From DATKMG01 sp035541995 (GTDB lineage: Bacteria; Acidobacteriota; Terriglobia; Versatilivoradales; Versatilivoraceae): 5,288 bases of DNA. Every line of letters begins with the position of its first letter. The first letter of the stretch is position 1. The notes beneath the pieces are model-generated. The model did no database searches. It was not told the DNA's origin and saw only the letters and a list, made by a program, of their open reading frames with translations. The stretch is taken from assembly GCA_035541995.1 (NCBI GenBank), contig DATKMG010000061.1, positions 1 through 5,288 of the forward strand, in the 5' to 3' direction. Positions 1 through 5,288 of this stretch are shown one piece after another. The position numbers and the translations under genes were made by a program.

Positions 1-148
1 TCTTCGTAACTCCCCGTCCGTGTGGCAGTGCGTGCGCTCAGAGGCCGCACTACGCATTATCAGGTGTGCGTGAACCGCTGGTTTTTCTGCCGGTCCCTGT
101 GCTACATTGGTCGGGGTTGGCGGTATGGGTCTCTGGAACAGGCAAGGA

Positions 149-169
149 AGTTGACATAATGTGTCAACT
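149..169. promoter_or_regulatory. Perfect 8-bp inverted repeat, candidate operator
   Basis: AGTTGACA and TGTCAACT form a perfect 8-bp inverted repeat around the 5-nt spacer TAATG. It lies about 87 nt upstream of the start codon of the secreted glycosidase-like gene at 256. The left arm contains TTGACA, identical to the consensus -35 box, and CATAAT/TAATGT in the centre resembles a -10 box, but no well-spaced partner box is visible for either. The symmetry, size (21 bp) and location fit a binding site for a dimeric helix-turn-helix regulator controlling the downstream gene. The regulator is not in the window and the role is inferred. Confidence 0.4.
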
Positions 170-241
170 CATCCGGCTTTGTTCTTTCATATGGCCAGCC
201 TGCCTTGGCGGCCCGCGTGGGGCCGGGATTGCAGAGCATTT

Positions 242-248
242 AAGGGAG
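242..248 (+). promoter_or_regulatory. Ribosome binding site of the GH43-like gene
   Basis: AAGGGAG lies 7 nt before the ATG at 256. It supports that start over other in-frame starts, and the encoded protein then begins directly with a signal peptide. Confidence 0.7.
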
Positions 249-255
249 CGAGTCT

Positions 256-1440
256 ATGTGGCGTAACACAAAGACAGTTTGGACAGAGGCCCTCAACTGG
301 TCAATGGCGTGTGTCTTGGTCATGATCCTCCAGAATTCAGTTGCGGCGGCCCAACCGGAGGGAGAGGCGACTGTCACGCAGCAGCCTGCCCTCCCAACCG
401 CCGTGCTCCGGCCTGCGCCGCTTTTCCAGATGCCGGGAGTTGACAACCCGGACTACAACCCCCACGAGATTGACTCGAACAGCCCCGCCCACTGGGATGG
501 TGACACGTTTTATCTCTTCAATTCTTTCCTTCACCCCTGGCGAGCCGCAGGCTCGGATTTGCTGCACCTGGGCCCGCCGACCCAAGTGCATATGGGTACA
601 GTCAACGACCGGCTTTGGACATGGATCGAGAGTACGTGGAAAGATGATGACGGCACGCTGTACGGAGCCTACCATTATGAGCCGGATAACCTATGCATTG
701 CCAATGACCACCTTCCCACCGCACCCAAGATCGGTTGGATCCGTTCGCTGGACAACGGCCAGAATTGGTTTAACCTGGGCTTCGTTCTTGCTGCTGACCC
801 AGCCAACATTCGCTGTGACACGAAGAGTCCCTGGGACGCCGGGGGAGAGGGTGATTTTTCGGCAATACTCGACAGCAAGAAGGAGTACTTCTACTTCTTC
901 TTCAGCAGTTACGTCAGGGATTTCAAAGAACAGGGAGTCGGAGTGGCTCGCCTTCGCTATGCCGACCGCGACGACCCTGTGGGAAAAACCCGGAAATGGT
1001 ACAAGGGAGAATTCAGCGAGCCGGGGATAGGAGGTCATTTCACTCCAATTTTCCCTGCCAAGGTCGATTGGCATGAGGGTAATGCTGATATCTTCTGGGG
1101 CCCGTCGATTCACTGGAATACCTACCTGAACACATACGTCATCCTCCTCAACCATGCCATAGATTCCAAAATGACCCAGGAGGGAATTTACGCCACCTAC
1201 AACTCTGACCTGACGAACCCCAAGGGATGGAGCGAACCGCAAAAGATACTTGACAGGGAGGGGATATTGAAAGCCAGCAAGGGGCTTCGCATCGATATGG
1301 GCACCGGCTGGTATCCGGAGGTGATTGGAACCGGGAAAGGAGAAACGGACAAGCTGTGTGGGCGCGCCAGCCGGCTCTTTATGAAGGGCATGTCGCGCCT
1401 GGAGATCGTTTTTCTGAAGCCAGGTCAGGTGAGTGAATGA
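256..1440 (+). CDS. Secreted GH43-like beta-propeller protein, probable glycosidase
   Basis: A 394-residue protein with an N-terminal signal peptide: a polar/charged start, a hydrophobic core near residues 17-30 and a likely cleavage after Ala-Ala-Ala at about 30-32, followed by a Pro/Gln-rich linker to about residue 58. The mature part looks like a five-bladed beta-propeller of the GH43/GH32 kind, with repeated blade-like segments: AHWDGDTFYLFNS (78-90), a DDGTLYGAYH strand (131-140), GEGDFSAILDSKKEYFYFF (197-215), WGPSIHWNTYLNTYVILLN (281-299), QEGIYATYNSDL (308-319) and GWYPEVIG (351-358). Candidate catalytic acids by position are Asp73, Asp200 and Glu309 or Glu355; these are guesses from fold logic, not alignments. 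The WGPSIHWN...EGIY...W..P pattern is typical of propeller enzymes that cleave glycans, so a polysaccharide or glycoconjugate substrate is inferred; substrate and family number are unknown. It is transcribed alone, convergent with the minus-strand cluster. A non-catalytic propeller cannot be excluded. Confidence 0.75.
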   Translation: MWRNTKTVWTEALNWSMACVLVMILQNSVAAAQPEGEATVTQQPALPTAVLRPAPLFQMPGVDNPDYNPHEIDSNSPAHWDGDTFYLFNSFLHPWRAAGSDLLHLGPPTQVHMGTVNDRLWTWIESTWKDDDGTLYGAYHYEPDNLCIANDHLPTAPKIGWIRSLDNGQNWFNLGFVLAADPANIRCDTKSPWDAGGEGDFSAILDSKKEYFYFFFSSYVRDFKEQGVGVARLRYADRDDPVGKTRKWYKGEFSEPGIGGHFTPIFPAKVDWHEGNADIFWGPSIHWNTYLNTYVILLNHAIDSKMTQEGIYATYNSDLTNPKGWSEPQKILDREGILKASKGLRIDMGTGWYPEVIGTGKGETDKLCGRASRLFMKGMSRLEIVFLKPGQVSE

Positions 1441-1484
1441 ACACCGAAATTGGGGAGCAACTTTATGCCACGCAATCCGCGGAC

Positions 1485-1514
1485 AGCTTGGTCAGCAACT
1501 GGCAGCTTCTTGTT
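1485..1514 (+). terminator. Possible Rho-independent terminator of the GH43-like gene
   Basis: About 45 nt after the TGA stop at 1440, AGCT (1485-1488) plus GTCAG (1491-1495) can pair with CTGGC (1499-1503) plus AGCT (1504-1507). This leaves a 3-nt loop, a 2-nt bulge (TG) and one G-T wobble. TCTTGTT follows (1508-1514), a weak T-rich run. Position and shape fit a terminator, but the T tract is interrupted and the stem is not strongly GC-rich. Confidence 0.33.
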
Positions 1515-1597
1515 ACCTGAATTTCGCACGGAAGATGGAATTTGAGTACCCCCTGCCTATCCTTCGCCAAAATCTCATCCACTCCTACTTGAGTTGC

Positions 1598-1957
1598 CTA
1601 GGCGCTTCCGCAATCGACTGTTGGTGAATAGTCCTCATCTCCTTTTTGCAGAAGGACTTGCTCCCGAATTGGGGAGGTCAAACTGGGATGTAGCCTTTTG
1701 TCATATAAATCCTTATGCCAACCCGACCAACAATTGATGACGGAAGCACCGACTACTGTCGTTTGTAGAATCTGCAATAATAAACGCTCGAGTTGCTCGT
1801 CTAATTTCAAAATGGAAATGATTCTTGTTCTAGGCTCTGGGGAGACGATGCGCGCCAGATCCTTGCCTAGGAATTGCGCGCCCGCGACTTCGAAGTCGAA
1901 CTTGGCCTCTTCCAGAACATTCAACTCTTCATCCCAATGCTTGGGGGAGCCCTTCAA
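1598..1957 (-). pseudogene. Possible decayed coding fragment in the convergent intergenic region
   Basis: The minus strand is open for 119 codons from a TTG at 1957; the frame is open further back to a TGA at 1993-1991. The upstream half (about 1790-1957) looks protein-like: an amphipathic, charged stretch with FDFEVAGAQFLGKDLARI and an IISILKLDEQLERLL helix, and codons rich in G/C at third positions (GCC AAG TTC GAC TTC). The downstream half turns to mixed, Ser/Cys/Trp-rich sequence unlike a folded protein. I see no good ribosome binding site or ATG, and no recognisable domain. I read it as the possible tail of a lost gene running into non-coding DNA, but it could be chance. No function is assigned. 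Confidence 0.22.
1604..1747. repeat. Imperfect 22-bp inverted repeat pair
   Basis: The arm at 1604-1625 and the reverse complement of 1726-1747 match at 18 of 22 positions, with perfect GCTTCCG and TGTTGGT ends and four internal mismatches. About 100 nt lie between the arms. In one frame each they even encode similar peptides (GASAIDCW and GASVINCW). It could be terminal repeats of a tiny degenerate mobile element, or the base of an RNA fold, but there is no target-site duplication I can recognise. A match of this quality can arise by chance in a window this size. Confidence 0.25.
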
Positions 1958-2011
1958 GACAGTACAACCCTCGCGAGAAAAGGGTGATCCTCAAATTCTA
2001 GAGATTCGCTG

Positions 2012-2776
2012 CTAATGACCAGCCATGACGAAGTGGCAGCGCCTGTTCTTCTGGTAGCACTCTTCTGTCTTCTCCGTACACTGCGGTCTTTCTTTCCCGT
2101 AGCTGATGGTGTTGATCCGGTCAGCCGAAATCCCCAAAGTCACCAGGTATTCTTTGCCTGCCGTCGCACGCCGGTCGCCCAAGCCGATGTTATATTCTTC
2201 ACTACCTCGCTCGTCACAGTGTCCCTCGATGGTGAATTTGATGGAAGGATTCTGTTTCAGGAATTCCGAATTGGCCGCTAGAACCGGTTTCGCATCATCC
2301 CGGATGTCCGACTTGTCGTAGTCAAAGTAGATGTCTCTGACCTTTTCCTGGAAGAGTTCTTCCACGGAAGGGTTGACAGGTGCGGGTGGAGGTGGCGGGG
2401 GAGCAGCCGTCACCGTTATGCGAGCGGTCGCCGTGGCCGTGCCACCTTCACCCTTGGCGGCAATGGTGTAAGTGGTCGAGGCATTGGGCGAGACTGTCCG
2501 GGACCCACTGGTGCTCACGTCACCGATCCCCTGATCTATGGACACGTTAGTGGCATTGATGGCTTGCCAGGCCAACACCGAGGACTGTCCTCTCTCTATG
2601 GAACTAGGCGAGGCGGAAATGGTGACGGTCGGAGCCGGTTTGGGTGCGGGCGTCGCAGGAGGCGGCGGGGGAGGCGGCGGAGCGGGAGCCTTCTTCTTAC
2701 AGCCGCTTGAAAAGCATACCAGGAATAGCGCCAGCACAAATGAGACGGAATTGAGGTGTTGCCTCTTCAAGATCAT
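2012..2776 (-). CDS. pal: Peptidoglycan-associated lipoprotein (Pal) with Ig-like domain
   Basis: A 254-residue outer-membrane lipoprotein. The start at 2776 is chosen because GGAGGA lies just upstream and the protein then opens with a lipoprotein signal: basic MILKRQ, a hydrophobic core (11-22) and lipobox FSSGC with the acylated Cys26. A Lys-rich then Pro-rich linker (27-49) leads to an Ig/PKD-like beta domain (about 50-123: VTISASPSSIERGQS, a central Trp, then STTYTIAAKGEGGTAT), a second Pro-rich linker (125-136) and a C-terminal OmpA-like domain (about 145-250). That domain carries IYFDYDKSDI and the Pal signature GHCDERGSEEYNIGLGDRRA (185-204), with a closing YQKNRRCHFV. This domain binds meso-diaminopimelate peptidoglycan; in the Tol-Pal system Pal tethers the outer membrane to the wall and helps constriction during division. 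No tol genes are in view. E. coli Pal is about 173 residues; the extra length is the Ig-like insert. It is the last gene of the minus-strand cluster and its ATG overlaps the TGA of the upstream ATPase remnant. Confidence 0.93.
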   Translation of the reverse strand: MILKRQHLNSVSFVLALFLVCFSSGCKKKAPAPPPPPPPPATPAPKPAPTVTISASPSSIERGQSSVLAWQAINATNVSIDQGIGDVSTSGSRTVSPNASTTYTIAAKGEGGTATATARITVTAAPPPPPPAPVNPSVEELFQEKVRDIYFDYDKSDIRDDAKPVLAANSEFLKQNPSIKFTIEGHCDERGSEEYNIGLGDRRATAGKEYLVTLGISADRINTISYGKERPQCTEKTEECYQKNRRCHFVMAGH

Positions 2777-2781
2777 GTTCT

Positions 2782-2787
2782 TCCTCC
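2782..2787 (-). promoter_or_regulatory. Ribosome binding site of pal
   Basis: GGAGGA on the minus strand, 5 nt before the ATG at 2776 (AGAAC between). It fixes the pal start and lies within the last codons of the upstream ATPase reading frame. Confidence 0.85.
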
Positions 2788-2888
2788 AGGTGAAATGTTG
2801 GGAATGAGAGCAAGCCAGCCAGCACTGCCAAAACATACAGTATTCAGTCGGTCAAGAAGACCGGGGAAACGGGCCTGAGAGGGCGATA

Positions 2889-2902
2889 CCCCCCCAAAAA
2901 AA
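2889..2902. repeat. C7A7 homopolymer pair
   Basis: Seven C followed by seven A on the plus strand (T7G7 on the minus strand) lie within the read-through tail of the ATPase frame, about 115-125 nt upstream of pal. Such tracts are prone to slippage in replication and to sequencing or assembly length errors, so the frame of the ATPase tail beyond this point is uncertain. Confidence 0.7.
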
Positions 2903-3841
2903 GAAGCAGACCACGTCGAATTAATCAACCGCAAATGTGGATCCCTGATGCCACCCCATTTCGTTAATATCTCGGAATGATTCGCCTCGAAGAGCCGATA
3001 GGCAAATAGTTTGACCCGGTCGTTGAAAAAAAACCACGCCAGGGCATATCCCCAAACCAGCAAAGCCCAGCCCCAGCCGATGGGATCCTTGTTTTCGGCA
3101 CGGGAAGCCAGTGCGCCGCTCAGTATGACCTCCTCAGCGGAAGCCGCGGGAAGATAGAAAGGCTCACCCAAGGTCAATTTGTTCTGGGTCAGTGTGCCGG
3201 TCTTATCGGAGCATAGCACGTCCATGCCAGCCAGTTCTTCAATGGAGGCCAGCCGGCTGACAATGGCCTGCTTCGTAGCGAGCAAGCGGGCCCCCACCGC
3301 CATGGTGACCGACAGCACGGCCGGCATCGCTACGGGAATGGCCACCACCGTCAGAACCAAAGCAAACTGCAGGGTGGTCATCATCTTGTCGCCACGGAAG
3401 AGCGCCACGGCCGGAATGAGCATCACTAGAGCCGTAGCGATGACGATGAGATAGTCCCCAATTTTCAAAACGGCCTTTTGAAAATGACTCACCGGAGACG
3501 CCTCTTCAACCAGGCGTGTGGTCTTCCCAAAGTAGGTGCCTTTCCCCGTCGCCTCAACTAGTGCTTCGATCTCCCCATGCTTGACAATGGAGCCTGAATA
3601 GACCGTTTCGCCTGTCTTGTGTGTCACCGGAAGAGACTCACCTGTCAAGGCCGACTGGTCGACGTCGATTGGGTCGCCCTGGAGGAGTCGAGCGTCGGCG
3701 GGGACGACGTCTCCAAGTCGGAGCCGGATCAAGTCATCCGGGGCCACTCCGTTAGACATTACAGAGCAAGCTAAAGCTGGCGGCATTTTCTTCGCTGCCT
3801 CCCCGCGGTGGCGCTCGTTTGCAACCGCTCTAGCGGTCCCC

Positions 3842-4972
3842 TTAACCCACTTTGGCACTGAGATCGGTTGCCTGTACCTGCTGAGATGCATGGCGCAAGG
3901 CCGAGCGAATCATCATGAACTCCCCCACGTTTTCGAGCGTCAGCATTCCAACCAATCCTCCATTGTGCTCTACGGGTAAGAATCGGGAACCCGATTGTTG
4001 CAGCACTTGAACGGCCTGCTCCAGCATGTCGTGCGAGTCGACAATCTGGAAATCGTGACGCATGGCTTTGCGCACATGCAAAGACGTTCCATCCTGGGTG
4101 ATCGCGCGTATTAAGTCTTCCCGTGTCAAGACCCCCAGCAGCCGATCTCCGAAGACGACGGGAAAATCCTGCTGCCAGCCCGCAAGGAGGTACTCCACGG
4201 CTTGTGCTAATGTGTCATCCGGCTGAAGAGCGCGGAAATCCTTAAGCATCACACGTTGCACGGGGATGCCGCCGAGCGAGGAGCGCATTTGAACCAACCC
4301 TGCTTCGCCGCTCGCCCCCATCCAGACGAATAGGGCAACGAAGAGGAGGAAAGGGTCCAAAAAGAAGCCGAGAAAGCCGAAGAGCAGCGCAATCGCCTGG
4401 CCGACATGTGCGGCCACCTGGGTGGCGTCCGTGTATTCCATGCGCCTGGCAAGCAGCGCGCGTAACACTCGCCCCCCATCCATGGGGAAGGCTGGAATGA
4501 GGTTAAACAGGAACAGCCACACGTTGACTGCCATCAGGCTCGGAACGAAATTTTGCCCGGTCCATCTGACGGTTTCGGCCTCACGCAGTGTGGGCAAACG
4601 CCCCAGTGCGCCAAGCAGGACAAAAATGGACGTGGCAATCACTACATTCACTGCCGGCCCCGCCAGGGCCACAAACAGTTCCTGGTTCGGCTCTTCGGGC
4701 ATGCGTTCGAGCCGTGCCACGCCGCCAATCGGGAGCAGAACGATGTCACGAGTGCGGATGCCAAATCGCCTGGCCGTGAGCGCGTGGCCAAGCTCATGCA
4801 GCACGATGCAGCCAAAGATAGCCATCACGAAAATTAGGCCGGAGATGGCCTGGGCCGCGTTGTGACCTGCCGTCCAGCTGGCCACGACAATGAATCCCAT
4901 CAAGAGCAGAAAAGTGGCGTGCATATAAACGTCGATACCGGCCAACTTGCCGATCTTCCATGCCCAACGCAT
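3842..4972 (-). CDS. Site-2 protease (peptidase M50) with tandem CBS domains
   Basis: A 376-residue membrane metalloprotease. The ATG at 4972 is chosen over a TTG two codons earlier because GGGGGAGG lies 6 nt before it. The N-terminal part is an S2P/Rip3-like core: MRWAWKIGKLAGIDVYMH, a helix at about 19-33, then a helix ending in the zinc motif HELGH (59-63; two His ligands and the catalytic Glu), a GGVARLERMPEEP loop, an ALAGPAVN helix (about 103-119) and NLIPAFPMDGGR (157-168), whose Asp165 is the third zinc ligand. More helices follow to about 218. The C-terminus carries two CBS domains (about 238-293 and 303-358), which usually bind adenine nucleotides and regulate the attached enzyme. 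Such proteases cut transmembrane substrates, often anti-sigma factors or other regulators, within the inner membrane. All catalytic residues are present. It starts 27 nt after the M16 gene and probably shares its transcript; the true substrate is unknown. Confidence 0.93.
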   Translation of the reverse strand: MRWAWKIGKLAGIDVYMHATFLLLMGFIVVASWTAGHNAAQAISGLIFVMAIFGCIVLHELGHALTARRFGIRTRDIVLLPIGGVARLERMPEEPNQELFVALAGPAVNVVIATSIFVLLGALGRLPTLREAETVRWTGQNFVPSLMAVNVWLFLFNLIPAFPMDGGRVLRALLARRMEYTDATQVAAHVGQAIALLFGFLGFFLDPFLLFVALFVWMGASGEAGLVQMRSSLGGIPVQRVMLKDFRALQPDDTLAQAVEYLLAGWQQDFPVVFGDRLLGVLTREDLIRAITQDGTSLHVRKAMRHDFQIVDSHDMLEQAVQVLQQSGSRFLPVEHNGGLVGMLTLENVGEFMMIRSALRHASQQVQATDLSAKVG

Positions 4973-4978
4973 AAACAA

Positions 4979-4986
4979 CCTCCCCC
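4979..4986 (-). promoter_or_regulatory. Ribosome binding site of the M50 protease gene
   Basis: GGGGGAGG on the minus strand with a 6-nt spacer (TTGTTT) to the ATG at 4972. It lies in the 27-nt gap after the M16 stop codon, so it decides the start and indicates independent translation initiation within a shared transcript. Confidence 0.8.
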
Positions 4987-4999
4987 TAACACCTGGGGC

Positions 5000-5288
5000 T
5001 CACTTCGGAGCCGGGCCCACCGCGACCTGTACCAGATCCTCAGGACGAATCCATTTTGCGAACGCAGTTCTGATGTCTTCAGGCTTGAGCGTGATATACC
5101 GCTGCGCTGCCCGAATCGGTTCGTCGAGCGGTAGTCCCAGGGCGGCCCGCGAAATCATACCCGCCGCAATCGTCTCAACGCTCGACTCGGAAAGCGGGAT
5201 TTCTCGCAATAGAAGTGCCTTAGCCTGCTGCAATTCATCCGCAGTGGGCGGCGCCTGCTGCATGTCTCTCAAGTCATGCCTAACGATG
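5000..5288 (-). CDS. M16 family zinc peptidase, C-terminal end (partial)
   Basis: The reading frame enters from the window's right edge with no start in view and ends at TGA 5002-5000, giving about 95 C-terminal residues. The text APPTADELQQAKALLLREIP, then SESSVETIAAGMISRAALGLPLDEP, a helix/strand with LKPEDIRTAFAKWIRPEDL and the closing VQVAVGP is the characteristic end of an M16 (pitrilysin/insulinase, processing-peptidase-like) domain: the helical ELQQAK segment, the family's GLPLDEP-type turn and the final beta strand. The zinc site (HxxEH) lies in the N-terminal half of these proteins, outside the window, so I cannot say whether this copy is the catalytic or the inactive partner domain. 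In bacteria such proteins are often periplasmic and occur as pairs of M16 genes. It precedes the M50 protease by 27 nt, so they are probably cotranscribed. Confidence 0.82.
   Translation of the reverse strand, partial: IVRHDLRDMQQAPPTADELQQAKALLLREIPLSESSVETIAAGMISRAALGLPLDEPIRAAQRYITLKPEDIRTAFAKWIRPEDLVQVAVGPAPK

Larger units (their letters stand above)
1441..2011. other. Convergent intergenic region, about 570 bp
   Basis: This stretch separates the ends of the plus-strand GH43-like gene and the minus-strand pal gene. Besides the possible terminator, inverted repeat and coding fragment listed separately, it has two short hairpins: CTCCC/GGGAG at 1661-1676, and ACCCT (1967-1971) with AGGGT (1981-1985). 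The second lies about 27 nt past the pal stop and could contribute to pal transcript ending, though only TGTACTGTCTT follows it on the minus strand. No tRNA-like or convincing small-RNA structure was seen. Confidence 0.5.
2773..3786 (-). pseudogene. P-type H+-ATPase remnant with large in-frame deletions
   Basis: The open frame gives 337 residues from ATG 3786 (GGGGAGG lies 11 nt upstream; ATG 3759 is an alternative). It is clearly a plasma-membrane proton-pump (P-IIIA) ATPase: part of the actuator domain from about residue 16 (LIRLRLGDVVPADARLL, DQSALTGESLPVT with TGES at 49-52), TM3 (about 108-130), TM4 with IPVAMPAVLSVTMAVGA (150-166), and CSDKTGTLTQNK with the phosphorylated Asp194. At residues 228-235 the normal N-domain entry SRAENKDPI is followed at once by GWGWALLVWGYALAWFF and NDRVKLFAYR, which belong to the last helix and tail. 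So most of the nucleotide-binding domain, the TGD and GDGVND motifs and TM5-TM9 are gone, about 400 residues by family length (roughly 800-850). The first helices are also missing. It cannot pump ions as known for the family. Residues after about 266 resemble nothing and are probably read-through into pal's upstream region. It sits between the M50 gene and pal. Confidence 0.85.

Noticed and set aside
27..51. Inverted repeat AGTGCG/CGCACT as a terminator of an upstream gene
   Set aside because: Six-bp stem with a 13-nt loop and no following T tract; too weak to call.
3..266. Plus-strand frame open from the window edge to 266, overlapping the start of the GH43-like gene
   Set aside because: The translation is Cys/Trp/Pro-rich with no recognisable domain, has no good ribosome binding site, and overlaps the well-supported start at 256.
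691..1242. Long minus-strand open frame opposite the GH43-like gene
   Set aside because: No recognisable motifs and no supported start; the plus-strand frame has a signal peptide, ribosome binding site and propeller motifs.
2538..2807. Plus-strand open frame with a glycine-rich run opposite pal
   Set aside because: It is the antisense reading of pal's proline-rich linker; codon pattern and domains support the minus strand.
2827..2855. TTGACC on the minus strand (2855-2850) as a -35 box for a pal promoter
   Set aside because: The only -10-like hexamer, TATGTT at 2837-2832, is 12 nt away instead of 16-18, so the pair is not convincing.
4422..4865. Plus-strand open frames opposite the M50 protease gene
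   Set aside because: Shadows of the minus-strand gene, whose HELGH and NLIPAFPMDGG motifs are unambiguous.

Overview
The window reads as chromosomal DNA of a Gram-negative bacterium, most likely an Acidobacteriota member or close relative. The main clue is a Pal-type lipoprotein with a proline-rich linker and an Ig-like domain before the OmpA domain, an architecture I associate from memory with Acidobacteriota. Moderately high GC, strong GGAGG-type ribosome binding sites and the gene mix agree. The taxonomic call is inference, not a database result.

Layout. Bases 1-255 hold no recognisable gene but contain a perfect 8-bp inverted repeat (149-169) upstream of a plus-strand gene. That gene (256-1440) encodes a secreted protein that looks like a GH43-type five-bladed beta-propeller glycosidase of unknown substrate. 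Bases 1441-2011 are a convergent intergenic region with a possible terminator for the plus-strand gene, an imperfect inverted repeat and a possible decayed minus-strand coding fragment. From 2012 to the window end everything is on the minus strand. In transcription order it is: the C-terminal end of an M16 zinc peptidase (5288-5000), a membrane site-2 (M50) protease with two CBS domains (4972-3842), a P-type H+-ATPase with large in-frame deletions (about 3786-2773), and the Pal-like lipoprotein (2776-2012).

The minus-strand genes form a tight cluster: 27 nt separates M16 from M50, the ATPase remnant starts soon after the M50 stop, and the remnant's stop codon overlaps the pal start in an ATGA arrangement. 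All four products concern the envelope (protein processing, intramembrane proteolysis, ion transport, outer-membrane/peptidoglycan tethering). They may be cotranscribed, but no direct functional link is shown.

The most notable point is the ATPase. It keeps the TGES motif, TM3-TM4 and the phosphorylated-Asp DKTGT motif, then jumps directly to the last transmembrane helix. Nearly all of the nucleotide-binding domain, the GDGVND hinge and several helices are lost, and the N-terminal helices are also absent, yet the frame stays open. I see no convincing evidence of a CRISPR array, insertion sequence, tRNA or rRNA, nor of a clearly new multi-gene system.
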